Of a stretch of 15,245 nucleotides of DNA, positions 1 to 7,258 are shown piece by piece. The position numbers were made by a program, and so were the translations under genes. Below the pieces are notes generated by a model. That model did not search any database. It was not told where the DNA came from and worked only from the letters and a program-made list of their open reading frames with translations. Every line of letters begins with the position of its first letter. Position 1 is the stretch's first letter. The DNA lies in NCBI GenBank assembly GCA_023413185.1, contig JAEZQD010000094.1:1-15245 (forward strand), given 5' to 3'. The DNA comes from Bacillota bacterium (lineage in GTDB: Bacteria > Bacillota > Clostridia > Oscillospirales > Ruminococcaceae).

Positions 1-26
1 ACTGTCATATGCAAGGAGGTGCGCCG

Positions 27-287
27 ATGCCTAATATTAAATCCGCAAAGAAACGAGTTAAGGTTACTCAGGTTAAGTATGCCCGTAACAAGGCGCTTAA
101 GAGCAGCCTTAAGACCATCATCAAGAACGCCGACGCTGCAGTAGCCGCGAACGCAGAGAATAAGGATTCAGCGGTAAGGCTTGCGGTAAAAAAGATCGAT
201 CAGGCCTGCGCGAAGGGCTTGCTGCATAAAAATACCGCGGCAAGAAAAAAGTCCGGTCTTGTATCTAAGCTTAACAAGGTTGGCTAA
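27..287 (+). CDS. rpsT: 30S ribosomal protein S20
   Basis: Ribosomal protein S20, 86 residues, the usual length for the family. It binds 16S rRNA at the bottom of the 30S body and helps early small-subunit assembly. The protein is very basic and opens MPNIKSAKKRVKV, the classic S20 start. The C-terminal half carries the expected helix around HKNTAARKKSGL (about residues 73-84). The ATG at 27 is chosen over an in-frame one at 9 because a full AAGGAGGT Shine-Dalgarno sits at 13-20, six bases ahead of it. No promoter is visible because only 26 bases precede the gene. It is followed by a clear intrinsic terminator, so it is probably transcribed on its own. In Bacillus rpsT also lies a few genes upstream of hrcA, so the neighbourhood is conventional apart from the intervening cyclase locus. 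Confidence 0.97.
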   Translation: MPNIKSAKKRVKVTQVKYARNKALKSSLKTIIKNADAAVAANAENKDSAVRLAVKKIDQACAKGLLHKNTAARKKSGLVSKLNKVG

Positions 288-315
288 CCTCTTTTTCATC
301 CATATTTGTTCAAAC

Positions 316-353
316 AAAGCAGCTTCCTTTAACTAAAAGGTGCTGCTTTTTGT
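316..353 (+). terminator. Intrinsic terminator of rpsT
   Basis: The left arm at 316-330 pairs with 336-349 around a 5-base loop (AACTA). There is one small internal irregularity, and the hairpin runs into a T-rich tail (CTTTTTG). This is a strong Rho-independent terminator just after the rpsT stop. Confidence 0.9.
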
Positions 354-380
354 TATTGTACGGTACCGAGGCCCTCATTA

Positions 381-409
381 TTGACAAGCCCTATCGCTTA
401 CGGTATGAT
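381..409 (+). promoter_or_regulatory. Near-consensus sigma-A promoter for the miniprotein/GGDEF locus
   Basis: A TTGACA box at 381-386 and TATGAT at 404-409 are separated by exactly 17 bases. This is close to the ideal vegetative promoter. Start of transcription is expected near 416, giving a leader of about 125 nt before the first ORF at 541. It lies just after the rpsT terminator, so it starts a new transcription unit. Confidence 0.8.
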
Positions 410-428
410 TAACCTAAAATTGTATTCG

Positions 429-506
429 TCGGCTAACGTTACGTTTTGCCGATACTACGGTGTAGCCTGACGGCGGCTTTACTCGTGCTGACTGCCGCAA
501 TCGTCA
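429..506 (+). promoter_or_regulatory. Structured 5' leader (two hairpins)
   Basis: Two stems can be drawn in the leader between the promoter and the 541 ORF. The first pairs TCGGC (429-433) with GCCGA (448-452). The second pairs TGACG (468-472) with CGTCA (502-506), continued by GCGGC (473-477) with GCCGC (494-498); a 3-base bulge sits at 499-501 and the loop has 16 bases. No T-run follows either stem, so they are not simple terminators. I do not recognise a known riboswitch class. Function is unknown; the stems could be chance folds in a GC-rich leader. Confidence 0.35.
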
Positions 507-540
507 CCCGGCGTGCCAAAGAAAGGACGCGAACACCATT

Positions 541-690
541 ATGAGCAAAAATCACTCACTGCGCAACCTGTTTACCCTAATCGGCATAATAACCGTTGTA
601 GCCACCGCCGTTTTCTTTGTGCTTCGTCATTTTGACAAGCGCGCGCATGAAGAGAAATGGAAGGATTACTTTGAGTGCGGTATCTCGTAA
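541..690 (+). CDS. Small single-pass membrane protein, unknown function
   Basis: A 49-residue ORF opening MSKNHSLRNLFTLIG. It is not recognised as any named family. Residues about 9-29 form one hydrophobic helix (LFTLIGIITVVATAVFFVL). A short charged tail rich in Lys, Glu and His follows, ending in CGIS. The positive N-terminus and the charged tail would suit a bitopic inner-membrane protein. A modest Shine-Dalgarno (AAAGGA, 522-527) lies 13 bases ahead, a somewhat long spacing. It is the first ORF behind a strong promoter and is followed 65 bases later by a membrane diguanylate cyclase on the same strand with no terminator between, so co-transcription is likely. A role as partner or modulator of the cyclase is only a guess. 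It could also be a non-coding leader that happens to be open. Confidence 0.55.
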   Translation: MSKNHSLRNLFTLIGIITVVATAVFFVLRHFDKRAHEEKWKDYFECGIS

Positions 691-755
691 ACCGCGGGCA
701 CTCGATACAATACGCAGGCAGCCCTCCCTTTAAAAACTAGCGATGGAGACGCGCG

Positions 756-1970
756 ATGAAAACACCCGGTAAATGGCAGTTTTTTCTGCTTAACACAAGA
801 CCCGAAGAAGGGTTTACCAGGGATATTGCGAGCAAAATCGTACGCACATTGGAGCTGAGCGTTCCGTTTGTGCTTGCTTATGTCGTTTACAGCATCACCC
901 GTCTGGTTTCTCTGCGCGTCTTTGAGCAAGCGGAAAAGCAGCTGGTTCTGGTGCATTGGTGGTATGCCATTTTATCGGCGACCGTACTTGTGGTCGCACT
1001 TATTCTAGGTCGTAATGTTCGGCGTCATGCAACAAAGCTGCTGACCATTTCGATTACGTATAGTATTCTTTCGTGCCTATGGGCGGTGCTTTGCGTTTAT
1101 CTTTCGTTTCACCGCCTTGACAACACCACCGTTTATTATGTGGCGATTCTCACTACGGCGTCACTCAGCTTCCTAAGACCCTTTTTGTCGCTTGTGCTTT
1201 ATTTGGGCAGCGAAGCACTTCTGCTGACCCTTGCCGTCTGGGCTAAGGTTCCCCCCGACAGCCTGACCGAATACGCGATAGTCTCTACCATCATCACCGC
1301 CCTGTCGCTTATTATCTCCTATGCACGGTACGCCAGCGCACGAACGGTATACTCCACCCACCGCGCCGCTGTAGCCAAGCAAAAGGAGATTGAGGAGATT
1401 AACCGCAAGCTGCGGGTGCTGGTACACACCGACGACCTTACGGGATTATACAACCGCCGGTTTCTGGACGATTTTTTGCCCGGTATCTGGAACGGCGCCA
1501 TTGACAGCCGCACCCCCCTTGCCTTCTTGATGCTGGATATCGACGACTTTAAAAAGCTAAACGACAGCGACGGGCACCAAGCGGGCGACCGCTGCATTGT
1601 TCGCATTGCGCAGGTGCTTGCCCAGCAGACCGACCGCGGTCGGGACTATGTGCTGCGGTACGGCGGCGAAGAATTTGTCGTTATCATGGTGGGCGTTACC
1701 CTAGAACAGGCGATAGAAACCGCCGAGCGCCTTCGCGCCGAGGTTGAGGCGCAGAAGATTCCCAATCGCGCCTCGTCCCTTTCTACTTCTGTTACCATCA
1801 GCATAGGGGTTTACCACGCCGTCCCCAGCACGGACTGTTCATCCCGCCGCTTCTTTAGCCGTGCGGATGAAGCGATGTACGAAGCCAAGCGCGCGGGCAA
1901 AAACCGGATTGTGGCATTTTGCCAAAGCCCCGAACACCCGCCCGGTCAGTACGAGCGCGTGCAGGTTTAA
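756..1970 (+). CDS. Membrane diguanylate cyclase (GGDEF domain)
   Basis: A 404-residue protein that should make c-di-GMP from two GTP at the cytoplasmic membrane. The N-terminal half has about six hydrophobic helices (roughly residues 33-53, 66-85, 95-117, 126-148, 150-166, 172-190) with no recognised sensor domain. A short charged linker or coiled coil (about 200-222) leads into the GGDEF domain. Visible domain marks are DDLTGLYNRR (226-235), the metal-binding DIDDFKKLND with D261, and the active-site GGEEF at 303-307. The sequence RGRD at 294-297 is an RxxD inhibitory site at the right spacing (five residues before GGEEF), so product feedback is expected. The later ADEAMYEAKRAGKNR (370-384) is also typical. 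There is no EAL domain. The start is the ATG behind TGGAG at 744-748. It probably shares a transcript with the 541 ORF and ends at a good terminator. Confidence 0.92.
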   Translation: MKTPGKWQFFLLNTRPEEGFTRDIASKIVRTLELSVPFVLAYVVYSITRLVSLRVFEQAEKQLVLVHWWYAILSATVLVVALILGRNVRRHATKLLTISITYSILSCLWAVLCVYLSFHRLDNTTVYYVAILTTASLSFLRPFLSLVLYLGSEALLLTLAVWAKVPPDSLTEYAIVSTIITALSLIISYARYASARTVYSTHRAAVAKQKEIEEINRKLRVLVHTDDLTGLYNRRFLDDFLPGIWNGAIDSRTPLAFLMLDIDDFKKLNDSDGHQAGDRCIVRIAQVLAQQTDRGRDYVLRYGGEEFVVIMVGVTLEQAIETAERLRAEVEAQKIPNRASSLSTSVTISIGVYHAVPSTDCSSRRFFSRADEAMYEAKRAGKNRIVAFCQSPEHPPGQYERVQV

Positions 1971-1981
1971 TAAGAATTTTT

Positions 1982-2012
1982 TCGCCTCGGGTGCATACCC
2001 GGGGCGATTTTT
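1982..2012 (+). terminator. Intrinsic terminator after the GGDEF gene
   Basis: An 11-bp stem (1982-1992 with 1997-2007, one G-T wobble) closes on a 4-base loop (GCAT) and is followed by five T residues. It lies 11 bases after the cyclase stop and isolates that unit from the heat-shock operon. Confidence 0.9.
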
Positions 2013-2112
2013 ATACGGTTTGGAGGAAACCATATACTATAGTTGTGCGAAAACACCGCGTTTTAAATATGCTGCGTTTCTTGTATGTTCTGTAAAAAAA
2101 ATATGAACTCCC

Positions 2113-2141
2113 TTGACAGTCAGCACATTCAGTTGTACTAT
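2113..2141 (+). promoter_or_regulatory. Sigma-A promoter of the hrcA operon
   Basis: A perfect TTGACA at 2113-2118 is followed after 17 bases by TACTAT at 2136-2141 (four of six matches to TATAAT). Transcription should start close to 2148-2150, right at the left arm of the CIRCE operator. HrcA binding would therefore block polymerase. Confidence 0.75.
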
Positions 2142-2149
2142 AAGAATTG

Positions 2150-2176
2150 TTAGCACTCTTGATAATCGAGTGCTAA
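2150..2176 (+). promoter_or_regulatory. CIRCE operator (HrcA binding site)
   Basis: The sequence reads TTAGCACTC, nine spacer bases, then GAGTGCTAA: a perfect match to the CIRCE consensus with both arms intact. CIRCE is the operator for the HrcA repressor in class I heat-shock control. The site sits immediately downstream of the promoter and 32 bases before the hrcA start, so hrcA, grpE, dnaK and dnaJ should be autoregulated. It is the only CIRCE I found in the window. Confidence 0.98.
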
Positions 2177-2208
2177 AACATCGTTTCATACAAGTGAGGT
2201 GAGCAGGA

Positions 2209-3258
2209 ATGGAGCTGGACGCGAGAAAGCAAAAGGTGCTTTGCGCCATTATAGAAAGCTATATCGAAACAGGCGAGCCAGTCGGTTCGCGCACCCTTGC
2301 CGAGCACTTTGGTATGTCGGTATCCTCCGCCACCCTGCGCAACGAGATGGCGGCACTTTCGGATATGGGATACCTTGAGCAGCCGCATACCTCGGCGGGA
2401 CGTGTGCCCTCTCACCTGGGCTTTCGCTTCTACATCGACCGGCTGATGAACAAAAAACCGCTGACCGAGGACGAAAAGCAGGCTATTGATGAGCTGTTCC
2501 GCGACGCCGAGCCAAACCCCAGTGCGATTCTTGAGGAGGCAGGGCAGGTTTTGGCAAGCAAAACCGGCTGTGCAGCCATCAGCACCACCCCCACCACCCT
2601 TGGCGGAGGCACGGCGCACATCGAACTGGTGCCCACGGGACGCAAGCTGTACCTGCTGTTGTTTTTAACCTCTGCTGGCGTTGTGAAGCACAAGGTGTGC
2701 CGCATCGAGTTCGAGGTAAGCAGCGAAGCGGTTTTACGGTTTGTACGCATGATAAACGACCGCATCGAATCGGTTGCGGTAGAGGAGATTACCCCCGCGT
2801 TTATTCAGACCCTTGCCGCAAGCATGGGCGAATACGCACTGAGCTTTTCTCCCGTTATCTTTGCCCTGTATGAGCTGGCGCGCGAGGCATGCTCGGGCGA
2901 ATTGATTGTGGAAGGGCAGAATAACCTGTTATTGTACAGCGAGCTGGTTACCGCCGCCAGGGATCTTTTGGGCTTTTTGTCCCGCGAGGATGAGCTTTTA
3001 AACCTGCTCTCTCACGGCAGCGCCCCCCTTACACTGGGCGGTAACTCAATGAATGTTTTGCTTGGCAAGGAGCTCAAAATGAGCGAGCTCTCTGATATCG
3101 GCATCATCGTCACGCGGTACCGTTTTGGTCAGGACGCGGGCGGCGCCATCGGGGTTTTAGGACCCGCGCGCATTGATTATGCCAAGATTATTCCCTACAT
3201 CGAATACCTTGCGCTGGGGCTGGGCAGGCTGTTAAGCGATACCTTTGACGAGTCTTAA
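2209..3258 (+). CDS. hrcA: Heat-inducible transcription repressor HrcA
   Basis: A 349-residue repressor of class I heat-shock genes, near the usual family length. It binds CIRCE as a dimer and needs the GroE chaperonin to stay active in Bacillus. The N-terminal winged helix covers about residues 1-75; the recognition helix region is SVSSATLRNEMAAL (37-50). The signature TSAGRVPSHLGFRFYID follows at 61-77. The GAF-like central part carries the lipid-like, hydrophobic HrcA core. The C-terminal mark GPARIDYAKIIPYIEYL starts near 318. The ATG is supported by GAGGTGAG at 2196-2203. The gene lies directly behind its own operator and is the first gene of the operon; grpE starts 83 bases downstream with no terminator between. 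Confidence 0.97.
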   Translation: MELDARKQKVLCAIIESYIETGEPVGSRTLAEHFGMSVSSATLRNEMAALSDMGYLEQPHTSAGRVPSHLGFRFYIDRLMNKKPLTEDEKQAIDELFRDAEPNPSAILEEAGQVLASKTGCAAISTTPTTLGGGTAHIELVPTGRKLYLLLFLTSAGVVKHKVCRIEFEVSSEAVLRFVRMINDRIESVAVEEITPAFIQTLAASMGEYALSFSPVIFALYELAREACSGELIVEGQNNLLLYSELVTAARDLLGFLSREDELLNLLSHGSAPLTLGGNSMNVLLGKELKMSELSDIGIIVTRYRFGQDAGGAIGVLGPARIDYAKIIPYIEYLALGLGRLLSDTFDES

Positions 3259-3341
3259 CATTGTCGTATACCTATCTGCGTTAATCACTTAGGTTGGTAT
3301 TGCCCCCCACGCGTTACAACACCAAAGGAGGAACCGAAACG

Positions 3342-3932
3342 ATGACCGATACAGCCCAGCACAACCAGCCTGCCCCCGAGCAGGAGGCGGCGTGCGACAC
3401 GGTCGAACACAAGGAAAAGGAAGAAAAGAACAAGAAGGGCAAGGCGGGCGCAAAGGACGCGGCACAGCTTGCAAAACAGCTTGAAGACGCCCAGATCTGC
3501 GCGCAAAAGCAGGAGGAGCAACTTAAGGAGCTCAACAACCGCCTTCTGCGCACGATGGCGGAGTATGACAACTACCGCAAGCGCTCCCAGAAGGAGAAGG
3601 ATTTGATCTTCCCCGAGGCGATCAAGACGGCTTCGGAGACCTTGCTGCCGGTGCTTGATAATTTTGAGCGTGCGCTGGATGCCCCAACGACCGACGAGGA
3701 GTTTAAAAAGGGCGTTGCGATGATCTTTACGATGATGCAGGAGTCGTTTAAAAAGCTGGGCGTAGAGGAGATTGACGCCCTAAACCAGCCCTTTAACCCC
3801 GAGCTTCACAACGCCGTAATGCATGTAGAGGACGAAGCCTTGCCGGAAAGCACGGTATGCGAGGTGTTTGCAAAGGGCTACAAGCTTGGCGACCTTGTCA
3901 TCCGTCACGCGATGGTTAAGGTGGCGAATTAA
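3342..3932 (+). CDS. grpE: Nucleotide exchange factor GrpE
   Basis: GrpE, 196 residues, releases ADP from DnaK and so resets the Hsp70 cycle in the cytoplasm. The first 45 or so residues are highly charged and of low complexity, as is normal for the family. A long helix rich in Lys, Glu and Gln (about 40-95) would form the dimer coiled coil and contains RTMAEYDNYRKR (about 68-79). The C-terminal beta domain has the family marks FNPELHNAVM and VFAKGYKLGDLVIRHAMVKV. The start is the ATG at 3342, set by AAAGGAGG at 3324-3331; an in-frame TTG at 3294 would add 16 unrelated residues and lacks a binding site. It sits between hrcA and dnaK, the standard order. Confidence 0.97.
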   Translation: MTDTAQHNQPAPEQEAACDTVEHKEKEEKNKKGKAGAKDAAQLAKQLEDAQICAQKQEEQLKELNNRLLRTMAEYDNYRKRSQKEKDLIFPEAIKTASETLLPVLDNFERALDAPTTDEEFKKGVAMIFTMMQESFKKLGVEEIDALNQPFNPELHNAVMHVEDEALPESTVCEVFAKGYKLGDLVIRHAMVKVAN

Positions 3933-4020
3933 CCCGCCTAAACCGTTACTTGCAGCACACCATTCTGCCTTTTTAGGTTGCGGCAGTATATAGATTTGAT
4001 TATTATGGGAGGATTACATT

Positions 4021-5859
4021 ATGGGTAAAATTATCGGTATAGACCTTGGCACAACCAACTCCTGCGTTTCGGTGATGGAGGGCGGCGAGCCCGTTGTAAT
4101 TGCCAACGCCGAGGGCGCACGCACAACCCCGTCGGTCGTGGCTTTTTCCAAATCCGGCGAGCGCATGGTTGGTCAGGTTGCAAAGCGTCAGGCTATTACA
4201 AACCCCGACCGCACCATCGCGTCGATTAAACGCAAGATGGGCACCAGCGAGAAGGTGACGATCGACGGTCGCGGCTACACCCCGCAGGAGATCTCCGCCA
4301 TGGTGCTGCAAAAGCTTAAGGCGGACGCAGAGGGCTATCTGGGCGAGACAATCAGCGAGGCGGTTATTACCGTACCCGCATACTTCACCGACGCACAGCG
4401 TCAGGCGACAAAGGACGCGGGCAAGATTGCCGGTCTTGAGGTCAAGCGCATCATCAACGAGCCCACGGCTGCGGCGCTTGCCTACGGCATTGACAAAGAG
4501 AATGACCAGAAGGTTATGGTATACGACTTAGGCGGCGGTACGTTTGACGTTTCTATTATCGAGATGGGCGACGGCGTGCAGGAGGTTCTTGCCACAGCGG
4601 GTAACAACAACCTGGGCGGCGACGATTTTGACGAGCGCGTCATCAAGTACCTTGCTGCAGAGTTTAAAAAGGACAGCGGCATCGACCTTTCTGCTGACAA
4701 GATGGCGATGCAGCGTTTAAAAGAGGCAGCCGAGAAGGCAAAGATCGAGCTTTCGGGCGTTACCTCCTCCTCCATCAACCTGCCGTTTATCACGGCGGAC
4801 GCCTCGGGACCCAAGCACCTTGATGTAACACTGACCCGCGCGAAGTTCAATGAGCTGACCGCAGACCTTGTAGAGGCAACCGTTGGTCCCGTACGTCAAG
4901 CGCTGAAAGACTCGGGTCTTGACCCCTCGCAGCTTGACAAGGTTCTGCTTGTGGGCGGCTCCACCCGCATCCCCGCCGTACAGGATGCCGTAAAGCGTCT
5001 GACCGGCAAGGATCCGTTTAAGGGCATTAACCCCGACGAGTGTGTTGCTGTGGGTGCCGCGCTGCAGGCAGGCGTTCTGGGCGGCGAGGTCAAGGGGCTG
5101 CTGCTGCTTGACGTTACCCCGCTGTCTTTGGGCATCGAGACCTTGGGCGGCGTTTCGACTAAGGTCATTGAGCGCAACACCACCATTCCCTCTAAGAAGT
5201 CGCAGGTATTCTCCACCGCCGCTGACAGCCAGACCTCGGTAGAGGTGCATGTTCTTCAGGGCGAGCGCGAGTTTGCCAAGGATAACAAGACCCTCGGACT
5301 GTTCCGCCTTGACGGCATTCCGCCAGCACCCAGAGGTGTGCCGCAGATTGAGGTAACCTTTGACATCGACGCAAACGGCATTGTTCATGTTTCGGCAAAG
5401 GACCTTGGCACCGGCAAGGAGCAGCACATCACCATCACCGCCTCTACCAACATGAACAAGGACGACATTGACAAGGCGGTGAAGGAAGCCGAGCAGTTTG
5501 CCGCTGAGGATAAGAAGATGCGCGAGGCGCTTGATATCCGCAACGGCGCCGACCAGATGGTATACCAGTCCGAAAAGACGATTACCGACCTTGGCGATAA
5601 GCTGGAAGCCGCCGACAAGAGCGAGCTTGAAACCAAGATAGCCGCGCTCAAAGAGGCGCTCAAGGGTGATAACCTTGACGACATCAAGGCAAAGCAGGAG
5701 GACCTGCAGAAGAAGTTCTACGAGGTATCGTCCAAGGTGTACCAGCAAGCCGCCCCGCAGGACGGCGCACCCGGTGCCGCACCCGGTGCCGACCCCGCTG
5801 GCGCAAACGGCGACCCTGTTGTGGACGCCGAGTACCGCGAGGTTGACGACGACAAATAG
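4021..5859 (+). CDS. dnaK: Molecular chaperone DnaK (Hsp70)
   Basis: DnaK, 612 residues, practically the same length as the Bacillus protein. It is an ATP-driven chaperone that holds unfolded segments, working with DnaJ and GrpE. The three Hsp70 signatures are present: IDLGTTNSCVSV near residue 6, VYDLGGGTFDVSII near 167, and VLLVGGSTRIPAVQ near 308. The interdomain linker and first strand of the substrate domain (GLLLLDVTPLSLGIETLGG) lie near 360-378. The lid is helical, followed by an Ala/Gly/Pro-rich disordered tail ending in VVDAEYREVDDDK, which is typical of bacterial DnaK. As is usual in Gram-positive DnaK, the nucleotide domain appears to lack the extra loop of the E. coli protein. The start follows GGGAGGA at 4007-4013. 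The 88-base gap from grpE shows no terminator. Confidence 0.99.
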   Translation: MGKIIGIDLGTTNSCVSVMEGGEPVVIANAEGARTTPSVVAFSKSGERMVGQVAKRQAITNPDRTIASIKRKMGTSEKVTIDGRGYTPQEISAMVLQKLKADAEGYLGETISEAVITVPAYFTDAQRQATKDAGKIAGLEVKRIINEPTAAALAYGIDKENDQKVMVYDLGGGTFDVSIIEMGDGVQEVLATAGNNNLGGDDFDERVIKYLAAEFKKDSGIDLSADKMAMQRLKEAAEKAKIELSGVTSSSINLPFITADASGPKHLDVTLTRAKFNELTADLVEATVGPVRQALKDSGLDPSQLDKVLLVGGSTRIPAVQDAVKRLTGKDPFKGINPDECVAVGAALQAGVLGGEVKGLLLLDVTPLSLGIETLGGVSTKVIERNTTIPSKKSQVFSTAADSQTSVEVHVLQGEREFAKDNKTLGLFRLDGIPPAPRGVPQIEVTFDIDANGIVHVSAKDLGTGKEQHITITASTNMNKDDIDKAVKEAEQFAAEDKKMREALDIRNGADQMVYQSEKTITDLGDKLEAADKSELETKIAALKEALKGDNLDDIKAKQEDLQKKFYEVSSKVYQQAAPQDGAPGAAPGADPAGANGDPVVDAEYREVDDDK

Positions 5860-5880
5860 TTTACTGCTTTATAACCTTAC

Positions 5881-5906
5881 CAAGGGCGGGAGCCATCCCG
5901 CCCTTG
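5881..5906 (+). terminator. Strong hairpin between dnaK and dnaJ
   Basis: A perfect 11-bp GC-rich stem (5881-5891 with 5896-5906) with a 4-base loop (GCCA) lies 21 bases after the dnaK stop. The downstream tract is only mildly T-rich (CATTTGGTTTGTG), so full termination is doubtful. It may be a partial terminator, or a 3'-end stabiliser that raises dnaK relative to dnaJ. Confidence 0.6.
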
Positions 5907-5961
5907 CATTTGGTTTGTGTGCTGTTTTTATCGCACAGCTGTATTATTTAGCGCGGCGGTA

Positions 5962-5970
5962 TGATATAAT
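5962..5970 (+). promoter_or_regulatory. Possible extended -10 promoter ahead of dnaJ
   Basis: TGATATAAT combines a perfect TATAAT (5965-5970) with a TGn extension. No convincing -35 box lies at 16-18 bases upstream (TATTAT at 5942-5947), which extended -10 promoters can tolerate. Placed between the dnaK hairpin and dnaJ, it could give dnaJ CIRCE-independent transcription. Sequence inspection alone cannot show it is active. Confidence 0.4.
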
Positions 5971-6048
5971 TCGAAAGGCGGCTTTTGCTTTAATCGGTAA
6001 TACAGCCGCTATTACATTTGCAACTTCCCTGGGAAAGGATTGATAACC

Positions 6049-7197
6049 TTGCCTGACAAGAGAGATTATTACGAGGTCTTAGGGGTGTCTAAGGGCTGCA
6101 CCGAGGACGAGATGAAAAAGGCGTACCGTGTGCTCGCCAAAAAGTATCACCCCGATTTAAACCCGAACGATAAAGAAGCGGAAGCAAAGTTCAAAGAGGC
6201 CAACGAGGCGTACGAGATCTTAAGCGATACCGAAAAACGCCGCAAGTACGACCAGTTCGGTCACGCGGGGGTAGACCCCAGCTACGGCGGGGGCGGCGCA
6301 TACGGCGGCGCGGGTATGGACTTTGGCGATCTCGGCGACATCTTCGAGAGCTTTTTCGGCGGGGGGATGGGCGGCAGCTCGCGCACCCGCAACCCCAATG
6401 CCCCGCAGCGCGGCGGCGATATTCGCATGGGGCTTTCCATCTCGTTTATGGAGGCTGCCAAGGGCTGCCGTAAGGAGATAGAGGTTGCACGGTACGAGCA
6501 GTGTGACGAGTGCACCGGCTCGGGCTCCGAAAAGGGCAGCTCCCCCGAGACCTGTTCCGAATGCGGCGGCAGCGGTCAGGTGCGTACCTCACAGCGCACG
6601 ATGTTCGGCGTAATACAGAGCACAAAAACCTGCCCGCGATGCAACGGTCGCGGTAAGCTGATAAAAAAACCGTGCCCCAAATGCGGCGGTGCCGGGCGGC
6701 TTCGCCGTGCGCGCAAGCTGGAGATCGCAATACCCGCGGGTATTGATGACGGGCAGATGTTTGCAATACGCGGTCAGGGTGACAACGGGCTAAACGGCGG
6801 ACCTCCCGGCGACGTAAACGTCACCGTTACCGTGCGCCCAGATGCGCTGTTTGAGCGCGACGGCTTCAATGTGTGGTGCGATATCCCCATCACCTTTACG
6901 CAGGCGGCGCTGGGCGCAAAGATTGTTGTGCCCACCATCGACGGTAAGGTGGAGTACGAGGTTCCCGCCGGTACGCAGTCGGGCACCGTGTTCCGCTTAA
7001 AGAACAAGGGCATCACCGCTATCAATGCGCGCAGCCGCGGCGACCAGTATGTGCGCGTAAGCGTTGAGGTGCCCCGCAACCTAAACAACAAGCAAAAGAG
7101 CTCCCTTAAGGAGTTTGAATCGCTGCTGAGCGATGACGGAAACTATGAAAAGCGCAAAAGCTTTTTTGAAAAGCTCAAGGATTGGGTAAACGAGTAG
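6049..7197 (+). CDS. dnaJ: Molecular chaperone DnaJ (Hsp40)
   Basis: A full-length type I DnaJ of 382 residues. It delivers clients to DnaK and stimulates its ATPase. The J domain fills about residues 1-70 with the essential HPD at 34-36. A Gly/Phe-rich linker (about 75-115, FESFFGGGMGG) follows. Four zinc-binding CxxCxGxG repeats (CDECTGSG, CSECGGSG, CPRCNGRG, CPKCGGAG) span about 151-217. C-terminal substrate-binding domains and a charged tail complete it. The start is chosen as TTG at 6049, giving MPDKRDYYEVLG: AAAGGA at 6034-6039 lies nine bases ahead of it, whereas an in-frame TTG at 6040 would abut the binding site. It is the last gene of the heat-shock operon and is closed by a terminator. 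The 189-base gap after dnaK holds a hairpin and a possible promoter. Confidence 0.97.
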   Translation: MPDKRDYYEVLGVSKGCTEDEMKKAYRVLAKKYHPDLNPNDKEAEAKFKEANEAYEILSDTEKRRKYDQFGHAGVDPSYGGGGAYGGAGMDFGDLGDIFESFFGGGMGGSSRTRNPNAPQRGGDIRMGLSISFMEAAKGCRKEIEVARYEQCDECTGSGSEKGSSPETCSECGGSGQVRTSQRTMFGVIQSTKTCPRCNGRGKLIKKPCPKCGGAGRLRRARKLEIAIPAGIDDGQMFAIRGQGDNGLNGGPPGDVNVTVTVRPDALFERDGFNVWCDIPITFTQAALGAKIVVPTIDGKVEYEVPAGTQSGTVFRLKNKGITAINARSRGDQYVRVSVEVPRNLNNKQKSSLKEFESLLSDDGNYEKRKSFFEKLKDWVNE

Positions 7198-7217
7198 CCC
7201 CAAAACATAACACGATT

Positions 7218-7253
7218 AAACGCAGGGCGCAGGATGCTCTGCGTTTTCTTTTT
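7218..7253 (+). terminator. Intrinsic terminator after dnaJ
   Basis: AAACGCAG at 7218-7225 pairs with CTGCGTTT at 7239-7246, followed by a T-rich tract (TTTTCTTTTTG). It lies 20 bases after the dnaJ stop and ends the heat-shock operon. Confidence 0.85.
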
Positions 7254-7258
7254 GTCTG

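Noticed and set aside
416..540. c-di-GMP riboswitch ahead of the GGDEF locus
   Set aside because: I looked for the GEMM-I core sequences and for the c-di-GMP-II pattern and did not find them. Only generic hairpins remain.
2013..2112. Short peptide ORF or second promoter between the cyclase terminator and the hrcA promoter
   Set aside because: A GGAGG lies inside a small GGTTT/AAACC hairpin at 2018-2032, but no start codon follows at useful distance. An 8-codon ORF near 2070 has no binding site. TATACT at 2033-2038 lacks a -35 box.
3294..3341. Longer GrpE from a TTG at 3294
   Set aside because: No binding site precedes it, whereas AAAGGAGG sits 10 bases before the ATG at 3342.
3933..4020. 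Terminator between grpE and dnaK
   Set aside because: Only a 5-bp stem (3965-3969 with 3982-3986) with a 12-base loop can be drawn and no T-run follows it; read-through into dnaK is expected.
4717..5748. Long minus-strand open frame (343 codons) opposite dnaK
   Set aside because: It is antisense to a certain dnaK gene and reads as leucine- and arginine-rich shadow protein with no family marks; codon bias of a GC-rich conserved gene opens the opposite frame.
5666..6043. Plus-strand frame of 125 codons across the dnaK end and the dnaK-dnaJ gap
   Set aside because: It overlaps the dnaK C-terminus out of frame, starts inside coding sequence, and its first part is Arg/Thr/Pro-rich out-of-frame DnaK sequence. 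The hydrophobic tail is translated intergenic DNA.
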